64,000 nt of DNA from JAFGRU01 sp016934985 (GTDB lineage Bacteria > Desulfobacterota > Desulfuromonadia > Desulfuromonadales > JAAYDE01). The stretch is taken from NCBI GenBank assembly GCA_963665045.2, contig CAXXJQ010000003.1, positions 434,001 to 498,000 of the forward strand. Reading direction: 5' to 3'. The number at the start of each line of letters is the position of its first letter. The first letter of the stretch is position 1. The translations under genes and the position numbers were made by a program. The notes beneath the pieces were generated by a model. The model did not search any database. It was given only the letters and a program-made list of their open reading frames with translations, and had not been told where the DNA came from. Positions 8,143 to 15,184 of the stretch are shown in pieces.

Positions 8143-9570
8143 ATGTTTAAGGATCAAGTTCAGCTTGTCTCTCGCCTAACCAAATATGCCGATATCTTTT
8201 TGATTATTTTGGCCTTTCTCTCAGCATATCTCTTTGCCGGGGAGGTTCTGGGCCGCTCCTATCAAAATATTCTTAATTACTTGTGGGTCCTCCTTTTTGC
8301 CATTCCTGTCTGGACCTTTTTTATAAAAAAATATCAACTCAACCCTCATTTTCAGAAATTCTCTAATTTTGACATTTTAACACGCTTGATTAATGTCCAT
8401 TTTTTTGGAGGGATCATTGTTGCGGCTGTTATTCTTTTTCTGGATCGCGACCATTACAGCCGTATACTTTTTATCTCCTTTGTCCTGTTTTCATATGCTT
8501 TTTTGTCCCTATGGAAGATCGCCCTTAAAAAGAATCGGCGGTTTTTTTGCCGTAGCGATAATAAGTTACGAAATATCCTGGTTGTTGGAGTAAATGAAAA
8601 AGCTTCTAATTTCAGTCGGATGATCGAGGATAATAAGGAATGGGGGTATCGTATACAGGGGTTTCTCGAAGTCCCGAGAAAAAATGAAGAGGAAGAAGAA
8701 CCTTTTCCCGGGCAAAATATTTTAGGGAGCTTGACCGATATTGTTGATGTGTGCAAAACCCATACGGTTGACGAAGTGATTTTTTGTTTGCCCGAGAAAA
8801 GTCCTTGCAACGTTGACGATTGTTTCAGAGAACTGGAAGGCTTGGGCATAACGGTTCGAATGGTTCTTGATTTTTATGATTATAATTCCAGGCGTGCGAA
8901 GAGGGAATTGGACTTTTTTGGCGGTAATTTACCCGTATTGACTTTTCACACCAAGACCCTGGATGCTCAACAACTCTTTGCCAAAAGGTTGTTGGACATT
9001 GTTGGTTCAATTATTGGCCTGGCCATTACGGCAATTGTTTTTCCCTTTATTTATTTTTGTATAAAGTTAGAGTCGCCTGGATCCGTTTTTTTCTCTCAGG
9101 AGAGGATTGGTGAGAATGGTAGGGTTTTCCGATGTTGGAAATTCCGTTCCATGTGTCCGGATGCGGAGACGAAAAAGCGGGAATTGCAAAATAATAACGA
9201 AATGAACGGGGCTATTTTCAAGATTAAGAACGACCCCCGGGTTACCCGGGTTGGAGGTTTTTTGCGCAAAACGAGCCTGGATGAATTTCCCCAATTTCTG
9301 AATGTTTTAAAAGGTGATATGAGTCTGGTGGGAACGCGGCCCCCGACACCGGACGAAGTGGCGGAGTATGAGAACTGGCATCGACGCCGTATCAGCATCA
9401 AGCCCGGCATAACCGGTATGTGGCAGGTCAATGGTCGAACGCAAATCACTGACTTTGACCAGATTGTCAGACTTGATCTTAAATACATTGACAACTGGGA
9501 TATCTGGTTGGATATCCAGATTATATTGAAAACATTAAGGGTTGTCCTGGCTCGTAGCGGAAGCTGTTAG
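8143..9570 (+). CDS. Undecaprenyl-phosphate polyprenyl glycosylphosphotransferase (initiating enzyme)
   Basis: 475 residues: four to five N-terminal membrane helices (about 15-35, 45-65, 80-100, 105-125), a central Rossmann-like domain starting NILVVGVNEKASNFSRMI, another hydrophobic stretch near 285-310, and the C-terminal bacterial sugar transferase domain. The last carries RLLDIVGSIIGLAITA, FFSQERIGENGRVFRCWKFR, SLDEFPQFLNVLKGDMSLVG (with the Asp-Glu pair) and GITGMWQVNGR. It transfers a sugar-1-phosphate from a nucleotide sugar to undecaprenyl phosphate, starting repeat-unit synthesis. The family includes WbaP and CpsE. It is the last gene of the glycan cluster in the window, preceded by a 199-base gap that could hold its own promoter (TTGACA at 8087). 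Confidence 0.92.
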   Translation: MFKDQVQLVSRLTKYADIFLIILAFLSAYLFAGEVLGRSYQNILNYLWVLLFAIPVWTFFIKKYQLNPHFQKFSNFDILTRLINVHFFGGIIVAAVILFLDRDHYSRILFISFVLFSYAFLSLWKIALKKNRRFFCRSDNKLRNILVVGVNEKASNFSRMIEDNKEWGYRIQGFLEVPRKNEEEEEPFPGQNILGSLTDIVDVCKTHTVDEVIFCLPEKSPCNVDDCFRELEGLGITVRMVLDFYDYNSRRAKRELDFFGGNLPVLTFHTKTLDAQQLFAKRLLDIVGSIIGLAITAIVFPFIYFCIKLESPGSVFFSQERIGENGRVFRCWKFRSMCPDAETKKRELQNNNEMNGAIFKIKNDPRVTRVGGFLRKTSLDEFPQFLNVLKGDMSLVGTRPPTPDEVAEYENWHRRRISIKPGITGMWQVNGRTQITDFDQIVRLDLKYIDNWDIWLDIQIILKTLRVVLARSGSC

Positions 9571-9621
9571 AATATACAAGAATATTTTATAATAGAAAAT
9601 TGATTCGGAGCGTGAGGGAAT

Positions 9622-10545
9622 ATGGAGATATCGATAAAGAATATTTCAAAAACCTACAATCCAGGTCTTTTTAAAAAGAAAGTAAAGGCAGTAAAAGACC
9701 TGACCCTAGCTGTCAAAAAAGGTGATATTTACGGCTTAATCGGACCTAACGGCGCCGGGAAAAGCACCACAATCCGCATGTTGCTTGGACTTATTCGCAC
9801 AGATACCGGGGAAATTCTTTTCCGTGGAGAGCCCATTCAAAATGGGGGATTGCAGAAAGAGATCGGTTACCTGCCGGAAAATCCATACCTTTATGATTAT
9901 TTGACTTTAAAAGAAATTCTGGAATTTTGTGGCCGCACCTCGGGGTGTTCCAAGTCATACCAGGACAAACGAATTGTCGAATTAGCTGAAAAGCTCCACC
10001 TTTCAGAAGCATTGAATCGACCCCTTAGGACGTACTCCAAAGGAATGTTGCAACGAGCGGGGGTCTGTTTCGCGCTTCTGCATGATCCTGCTATTGTCAT
10101 TTTGGATGAACCCATGTCGGGTCTTGACCCCATGGGGCGCAAGCTGGTTTTTGATATTGTTTTGGAATTGAAAGCAGAGGGGAAAACGGTCTTTTTCTGC
10201 TCGCATATCCTCAGCGATGTTGAACGCCTTTGTGATTGCATGGGGGTGCTGGTCAAAGGTAGTCTGGTTAGGACTTTTGAAAAGAAAGATTTTGAGGAAA
10301 GGGGCGAAAAAGAGCTTCACCTCCTTCTCCCCCCTTTAACAGAAACGATGTTGCTGGAAATGAAACAGTTTGAGGGTCAATTAGATACTCTTCCGCAAGG
10401 CGTACTGCTTTCCATTCCAGCAAACCGATTGACTGAGACTGCTGCCGGTCTGGGTAGAATGGGTATTGAAATTCTTGGAACGCGGACCACCCGGGTAACA
10501 TTGGAAGAGCTGTTTATCGAGACCGTGAAAGAGGTGGCGTCATGA
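9622..10545 (+). CDS. ABC-2 type transporter, ATP-binding protein
   Basis: A 307-residue ATPase subunit. Walker A is GPNGAGKST (41-49), Q-loop region IGYLPENPYLYDYLT, signature YSKGMLQRAG (a degenerate LSGGQ), Walker B AIVILDEPMSGLDP and H-loop FFCSHIL. The C-terminal 90 residues form the regulatory extension common in ABC-2 exporters such as the CcmA/NatA types. It powers the permease encoded next; the two genes overlap by ATGA. A perfect TATAAT lies at 9588-9593, about 28 bases before the start, without a convincing -35. The substrate is unknown; a polysaccharide or lipid role is possible from the neighbourhood but is not shown by the sequence. Confidence 0.9.
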   Translation: MEISIKNISKTYNPGLFKKKVKAVKDLTLAVKKGDIYGLIGPNGAGKSTTIRMLLGLIRTDTGEILFRGEPIQNGGLQKEIGYLPENPYLYDYLTLKEILEFCGRTSGCSKSYQDKRIVELAEKLHLSEALNRPLRTYSKGMLQRAGVCFALLHDPAIVILDEPMSGLDPMGRKLVFDIVLELKAEGKTVFFCSHILSDVERLCDCMGVLVKGSLVRTFEKKDFEERGEKELHLLLPPLTETMLLEMKQFEGQLDTLPQGVLLSIPANRLTETAAGLGRMGIEILGTRTTRVTLEELFIETVKEVAS

Positions 10546-11351
10546 TTCGCATCTGGGCTCTTGCTGTAATAACCTTTAAGGAAGGGATCAGGAACCGTTC
10601 CATTTTCGGCGTCTTGGCTTTTGCCCTTTTCGTTCTTGGCTTAAACATTGCCGTTGCCGGATTTTTTATGCGGGAGTTGGGCAAGGTGACCGTGGATATG
10701 AACCTGAGTGCTCTCACCTTTTCCGGTCTGCTCCTGGTTTTCTTTGTCGCCCTTCAACTGATGGCCAAGGATATAGACAAAAAAACCATTCAATTGGTTT
10801 TTTCTAAACCTGTATCAAGAAGTGAATATATCGCCGGGAAATATTTCGGGATTCTTTTGTTCGTATTTGTCTCCTTGGCCGTGTTGGCTATTTTCTCCTG
10901 TGCCACAGTTTTTTGGGTGCTGCATCTCTATCCCACCTATTTTGCAGGGTTTTCTTGGCCCATGTTTTTCCTGGCGGGGTTTTTCGTACTGGTCCAACTG
11001 GCGGTTTTGTGCGCCATTCTTATTTTTTTCAGCACCCTGACTACCAGTTCTTTCGCCACCCTGATTTTTTCTGTTTGCGTCTATCTTGTAGGTGTGATCA
11101 TTGAGGATGTCATTTTTTACATCAAGTCGGGCTTCCGAACCGAAGACGTATCCCAGGCGGTTCAAGAGATACTGAAAGTGGTTTCCTATGTTCTGCCAAA
11201 TTTTTCTATGTGGGATTTCAAGTTGGAGGCGGCCCATGGGATCGCCATTGCTTCTGAACGAATCATGCTGGGGTTGGGTTATGCCGCTGTCTACATTCTC
11301 ATCCTGTTGGCTCTGGCCTGTCTGTTTTTCCAGCGGAGGGAGTTTCACTGA
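10542..11351 (+). CDS. ABC-2 type transporter, permease
   Basis: 269 residues with about six hydrophobic segments (approximately 20-42, 55-70, 103-125, 143-165, 170-195, 245-264), the layout of ABC-2 permeases. A cytoplasmic KDIDKKTIQLVFSKPVSRSEYIAGK segment after the second helix is typical of the NosY/YhaP-like subfamily and precedes the third helix. It pairs with the ATPase upstream (4-base overlap) and its stop overlaps the start of the next gene (TGATG), so the three products are made together and probably act as one complex in the inner membrane. Confidence 0.88.
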   Translation: MIRIWALAVITFKEGIRNRSIFGVLAFALFVLGLNIAVAGFFMRELGKVTVDMNLSALTFSGLLLVFFVALQLMAKDIDKKTIQLVFSKPVSRSEYIAGKYFGILLFVFVSLAVLAIFSCATVFWVLHLYPTYFAGFSWPMFFLAGFFVLVQLAVLCAILIFFSTLTTSSFATLIFSVCVYLVGVIIEDVIFYIKSGFRTEDVSQAVQEILKVVSYVLPNFSMWDFKLEAAHGIAIASERIMLGLGYAAVYILILLALACLFFQRREFH

Positions 11352-12247
11352 TGGCGTTGCGGAAATTTTTTGGCCTTGTCCTGGTTGTAATCCTTTGTGC
11401 GAGTCTTCATGTTTTTCTGAGTGGTAAGGTATGGGAACAGCGCCAGGCAGTGCGTCGCTGTGCCGAAACCGGGTATGTTTTTCCCAGCAAGTTTGGTCGG
11501 GTCATGGCTTTTGGGCATAAAGGGCTTTATGCTGATTACCTGCTTTTGAATACCATCACCTTTTATGGTGAAAGGGCAATGAACAACCAGCAATTGAGTA
11601 AAGAAGACTGGGATTATTTAGTCGCCAGTCTGGATGCTGTGACCGATTTGGACCCATATTTCCTCGATCCTTATGTCCTGGCCGAAGGAACCTTGACCTG
11701 GGGTGTCAGACGGATTGAGGACGCCAATCGCATATTGGCAAAAGGCGTTAAACACCGCACCTGGGATTGGCAACTGCCCTATTTCCTCGGTTTCAACTAT
11801 TTCTATTTTCAAAAAGATTACGTCAAAGGTTCTGAGTATCTTATGCAGGCCAGTCGTCTACCGGGTAGCCCGAGCTACCTCCCCAAATTAGCGGCCAGAC
11901 TCGGTTTTTATGGTGACAAAACCAAAACAGCCCTTCTTTTTCTAAAAGGGATGGTGTTGGAAACCCAAGATGAGGCACTGAAAAAGTCATTGCAGAAAAG
12001 AGAAACCGCTTTGGAGCGGGCAGCCTGGATAGAAGAGAGGATTGATAAATTCAAGGCCGAACAATTGCGCCCGCCGAACAATCTTAATGAATTGATTTTT
12101 TTCGGTTATATTGACAGCTTTCCCGAAGAGCCCTACGGTGGCCAATGGGTTATTATGCCCAACGGCCGGGTTTTTAGCACCAGTAAATTTGTGGAGGCCC
12201 GCCAGCAAAAGGGCCAGGAAAAAAGTCCGGCAATAAAAAATCAATAA
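11351..12247 (+). CDS. Membrane-anchored TPR-like partner of the ABC transporter
   Basis: 298 residues. One N-terminal membrane segment (KFFGLVLVVILCASLHVFL) anchors a periplasmic domain that seems to be built of helical repeats of TPR type: VTDLDPYFLDPYVLAEGTL, IEDANRILAKGVKH, PYFLGFNYFYFQKDYVKG, EYLMQASRLPGSPSYLPKL. Near the C-terminus is a segment (RPPNNLNELIFFGYIDSFPE...PYGGQWVI) that resembles the terminal part of some pilin-related or substrate-recognition proteins. No enzyme motif is present. The one-base overlap with the permease gene argues that it works with that transporter, perhaps as a periplasmic adaptor. The function is not known. Confidence 0.65.
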   Translation: MALRKFFGLVLVVILCASLHVFLSGKVWEQRQAVRRCAETGYVFPSKFGRVMAFGHKGLYADYLLLNTITFYGERAMNNQQLSKEDWDYLVASLDAVTDLDPYFLDPYVLAEGTLTWGVRRIEDANRILAKGVKHRTWDWQLPYFLGFNYFYFQKDYVKGSEYLMQASRLPGSPSYLPKLAARLGFYGDKTKTALLFLKGMVLETQDEALKKSLQKRETALERAAWIEERIDKFKAEQLRPPNNLNELIFFGYIDSFPEEPYGGQWVIMPNGRVFSTSKFVEARQQKGQEKSPAIKNQ

Positions 12248-12656
12248 TAAGGGTCATTTTTCTTGTTATGATCCTTACAGTGATTTAAGCAAGTTGTAGA
12301 ACGCTGTTGCACTCCAAAGGGATTTTATCCGAATTTTATTCCTTTAAATTTCCATCTGCTTTAAAACCTGACTGAAGTATTCCAAAAGGGTAGATACATC
12401 TTCCCTCACATTGAGATTAACACAATCTTGCCCTTGAGGGCTCTCCGGAGCTTCCGGGGTTCATTATTTTCATTGTTGCAGAAAAGTATTAGTAATAATT
12501 TAGTGCTTTGTTTAATCTGCCTTTTTCTTCATTTTGACAAATACTTTCTTGTTGTTGAAAAAACCAACCAGTCCGTTTAATGTTTAGGAACGGACAAACT
12601 CTTGCCAATTTTCCCTATAAAAACAGTTGAAGCAGGCTGAGACCGGGGGTTGTACT
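12248..12656. other. Non-coding leader region before the cobalamin gene
   Basis: A 409-base gap without a plausible gene. It holds an imperfect nine-pair hairpin just after the previous stop (12249-12276, no T-run), a seven-pair hairpin CTCCGGA-GCT-TCCGGGG at 12443-12459 followed by T-rich sequence, and a perfect seven-base inverted repeat GTCCGTT/AACGGAC at 12571-12577 and 12589-12595. A TTGACA lies at 12534 and TATAAA at 12616, but they are not spaced as one promoter. I could not make out the conserved core of a cobalamin riboswitch. Confidence 0.5.
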
Positions 12657-13880
12657 ATGGAAAAAATATATGTTATCGGGGCAGGCATGGAAGGGCTTGA
12701 GGCGTTTTCTCCCAAAGCTTTGGAAGTTATTTCCAAAGCCGAAGTATTGATGGGCAGTCAACGTCAACTTGATCTTTTTGCGGATTTCAGGGGAGAAAAG
12801 GTTCTAATCCGGGACAATTTGGAAGAAATCGCCCGTCGTCTTTTGAACTCCGGAAAACCAACAGTCATTGTCGCGTCAGGTGATCCGCTCTTTTTCGGTA
12901 TTGGCCGCTATCTGCTGCGCAATCTGCCGGCAGAACGCCTGGAGTTTTTCCCCAATGTGAGTTCCATTCAGTATGCTTTTGCCAAAATAAAAATTCCCTG
13001 GGATGATGCGGTTTTTATCTCGGTAATTGACCGGGATATGCCTTCGGAAATGGACCGTATCGTGGCTGGTGATAAAATGGCCATCCTTACGGATCGAAAC
13101 AATACTCCTGCGCTGATTGCGCGGGAATTGTTGGAACGGGGACGGGATGGTTTCTCGGTTTTCCTGTGTGAAAATCTGGGGATGGATAATGAGCGGATTG
13201 TTGCCACCAACTTGAAAAAACTTCAGAGCATGGAAACCGAAACGCTGAATATTCTGATCCTGGTTCGGGAGTTCGAGAGAGAGGACGAAGATGCCATGCC
13301 TTTGCTGGGGATAGCGGACTCGGAGTTTCACGTTCCCAAAAAAGTTCTGACTCAGGAGGAAATACGGGTTTTGACTTTGGGTAAACTCCGACTTCGCCAT
13401 GGTGTGACATTCTGGGACATTGGTGCGGGTTCCGGTTCTGTCAGTATTGAAGCGGACAACCTTTTGAGAAGCGGAAGGATTTTTGCGATCGAGAAAGAGC
13501 CCGAGCGATTGTCCGTGCTTAGGGACAATCTCGCTCGTTTCAATACTCGAAAAACGATAGTGGTTGCGGGAGAAGCTCCAGACTGTTTGGAAGATCTCCC
13601 CGACCCCGACCGAGTTTTCATCGGTGGGGCAGGAGGACATCTTATGGCTGTATTGGAAGCTGTCGAACCACGGTTGATGCCTCAAGGCCGTATTGTAATC
13701 AATGCAACAGCTTTGGATACGGTTGTCGGCACCAGCGAGTTTTTTGAAAGATATGGTTATCAGGTGGAATTGACAGCGGTGAATATTGCTAGAACGGACC
13801 CCGAAACAGAGTACAAAGTATTTGAATCCTTGAACCTGGTTTATATCATCGCGGCGGAAAAAACTGAAAATCAGTTTTAA
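12657..13880 (+). CDS. cobL: Precorrin-6Y C5,15-methyltransferase (decarboxylating), CbiET/CobL type
   Basis: A 407-residue fusion. Residues 1 to about 200 are a CbiE-type tetrapyrrole methylase (KIYVIGAGMEGLEAFSP, then IVASGDPLFFGIGRYLL, the GDPL nucleotide-binding loop). Residues 215-407 are a CbiT-type methyltransferase and decarboxylase (FWDIGAGSGSVSIEADNLL as SAM motif I, then FAIEKEPERL and VFIGGAGGHL). The enzyme methylates C5 and C15 of the corrin ring and removes the acetate carboxyl at C12 in cobalamin synthesis. I start at ATG 12657, preceded by a GGGGG ribosome site, rather than the upstream TTG at 12627. No other cobalamin gene is nearby, so it is detached from its pathway. Confidence 0.92.
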   Translation: MEKIYVIGAGMEGLEAFSPKALEVISKAEVLMGSQRQLDLFADFRGEKVLIRDNLEEIARRLLNSGKPTVIVASGDPLFFGIGRYLLRNLPAERLEFFPNVSSIQYAFAKIKIPWDDAVFISVIDRDMPSEMDRIVAGDKMAILTDRNNTPALIARELLERGRDGFSVFLCENLGMDNERIVATNLKKLQSMETETLNILILVREFEREDEDAMPLLGIADSEFHVPKKVLTQEEIRVLTLGKLRLRHGVTFWDIGAGSGSVSIEADNLLRSGRIFAIEKEPERLSVLRDNLARFNTRKTIVVAGEAPDCLEDLPDPDRVFIGGAGGHLMAVLEAVEPRLMPQGRIVINATALDTVVGTSEFFERYGYQVELTAVNIARTDPETEYKVFESLNLVYIIAAEKTENQF

Positions 13881-14153
13881 GTTGCAAGTTTTAAGTGTTA
13901 AGGAAGAACCACCCATCTTAAACTCCCCCTCATCCTAACCGTCTCTCGCGAGGGGAAAGGGAATGTTACTTGTTGCATGTCACATGGCACAGCTTAACTG
14001 CTTAACCCTTAAAACCTGAATCTTAAAAACGGGTTTTTGGCATTTATATTGAATAAAAACAGGTCGGTTTCTATTTGTGAGTCGATCTGTTTTTTATTTT
14101 GGGCGAAATTCAACTTTTTTGAAACCTTAATAAATCAGGATGGGAGAACGTTT
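13881..14153. repeat. Degenerate REP-like intergenic repeat
   Basis: Between the cobalamin gene and the zinc-ribbon gene. The core at about 13922-13961 (CTCCCCCTCATCCTAACCG, then CTCTCGCGAGGGGAAAGGG) resembles the widespread bacterial intergenic repeat with consensus close to CCCTCACCCTAACCCTCTCCC. It is flanked on both sides by TTAA-rich micro-repeats (for example AAGTTTTAAGTGTTAAGG and CTTAACTGCTTAACCCTTAA). CTCGCGAG is a short perfect palindrome. This looks like a decayed mobile repeat rather than a gene. Confidence 0.5.
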
Positions 14154-14768
14154 ATGTGGGAGCAATATTTGGGAATCGCAAGTAGTTTAACTCGGGAATT
14201 CTGGCCTTTGCTGGGAACAGTGATGCTGGTTTTGGTTATACCGTGGATGATTCTTCGCGTTGGCCGGCACGGCCATTTGGCGCTAAAAAGCGTCAAGGAG
14301 TTAAATGCCAGGATTGAAGAACTGCAAGCTGCCCTAAAAAATGCAAAAACTGGCGAATCTTCTTCCGCAGTAATTGGCGAGGCTTCCGATGTCGCTCAAG
14401 CCGAGGATGCGAAGGAACAGGAGGCGGAAAAGGTTTTTGAAGCTTTTGCTAAAGCCTGTCAGGAGAAAAGCGCTTCTCAGGAAGTCAAAGAGGAAGTTCA
14501 GGAAGAAACTGTAGCTCAGGCGAGGGAAGAATTCTCCTTTGATGGCAACCTGGCCGTGGACCAACCGGATTTCAGCGAACCGGTTTCAGCTCCCGCGCCT
14601 CAGCCTAAAGTCGAGACTAAATCGGCTCCTGCCCCGCTGGCTGCAGCAAAGAAGGACCGAAATGTTGTACAGTGTAACAATTGCGGGAACAAACTTGCCT
14701 ATAAAGGTGAGTGGGCAGGGAAAAGGGTTAAATGTCCTTCTTGCAAGGACGTCATTTCCCTTCCCTGA
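14154..14768 (+). CDS. Membrane-anchored zinc-ribbon protein of unknown function
   Basis: 204 residues from ATG 14154, which has a GGGAG ribosome site seven bases upstream; the longer frame from 14037 lacks one. An N-terminal membrane segment (FWPLLGTVMLVLVIPWMIL) is followed by a basic turn and a coiled-coil-like helix (ELNARIEELQAALKNAK), a long acidic, Ala/Glu-rich low-complexity stretch and a Pro/Ala linker. The C-terminus is a compact zinc ribbon with two cysteine pairs, CNNCGNKLAYKGEWAG followed by VKCPSCKDVI. Similar ribbons recognise nucleic acid or protein partners. I do not recognise the family. It is transcribed alone and followed by a strong terminator. Confidence 0.6.
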   Translation: MWEQYLGIASSLTREFWPLLGTVMLVLVIPWMILRVGRHGHLALKSVKELNARIEELQAALKNAKTGESSSAVIGEASDVAQAEDAKEQEAEKVFEAFAKACQEKSASQEVKEEVQEETVAQAREEFSFDGNLAVDQPDFSEPVSAPAPQPKVETKSAPAPLAAAKKDRNVVQCNNCGNKLAYKGEWAGKRVKCPSCKDVISLP

Positions 14769-14822
14769 GGGGACCGTGTTTAATAATGAGTGCATATTAG
14801 GCACTCGTCAAATAGAGTAATT

Positions 14823-14860
14823 AAAAAAGACCGGGCACTACTAAAAGCCTGGTCTTTTTT
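14823..14860 (+). terminator. Rho-independent terminator, probably bidirectional
   Basis: A 14-pair stem AAAAAAGACCGGGC (14823-14836) and GCCTGGTCTTTTTT (14847-14860) with one G-T pair and a ten-base loop. A-run and T-run on opposite sides make it usable in both directions, fitting its place after the zinc-ribbon gene and facing the convergent EF-G gene. Confidence 0.85.
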
Positions 14861-15184
14861 GTTGAGGGCATTTTTTCATCGGCTGGTTTGGAAATTAATC
14901 CTGGCTATCAGCTACGGACTGATCCCATGGATGGTTTTATGGGGGCCTGGGACCGGGGTTGCGTCCCCGGACGACGCCTTACTCTTTTTACTTGTCTAAA
15001 AAGAGTAAGCAGAAAAAGGACACCCCGCACCTGGCCCTTCGGGTTCCCTGCGCTCCAGAGAGGTTTTGAGGACGGTCAGAAACTCGCTTCGCTCAAACAG
15101 TCTGCCCATCTTTTTCTCAAAACATCTCTTCCGCTTCGGCTGCGGTACAAGGGGAAAAACACCTAAAACTTAAAACTTTAAAAA
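14861..15184. repeat. Structured intergenic element without a gene
   Basis: A 324-base stretch between convergent genes. It contains a six-pair hairpin CCGGGG/CCCCGG (14953-14970), a perfect 13-pair hairpin CTTACTCTTTTTA/TAAAAAGAGTAAG (14978-15009), then GC-rich stretches such as GGCCCTTCGGGTTCCCTGCG and GAAACTCGCTTCGCTCAAAC and a CGCTTCGGCTGCGGTAC motif. The arrangement resembles an intergenic element that I recall in many proteobacterial genomes, often mis-annotated as small proteins. It ends in a CTTAAAACTTTAAAA micro-repeat. Short open frames here look non-coding. Confidence 0.5.

Noticed and set aside
12248..12656. Cobalamin riboswitch before the CbiET gene
   Set aside because: Expected from function, but I could not find the conserved core motifs on the + strand; only unrelated hairpins are visible.
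12876..13916. 346-residue open frame on the - strand across the cobalamin gene
   Set aside because: It is antisense to a clear CbiET gene, has no ribosome site and an unlikely composition rich in His, Gln and Arg.
14888..15166. 92-residue frame in the hairpin-rich intergenic element
   Set aside because: The frame runs through two strong inverted repeats and has no ribosome site; such repeats are often mis-called as small proteins.
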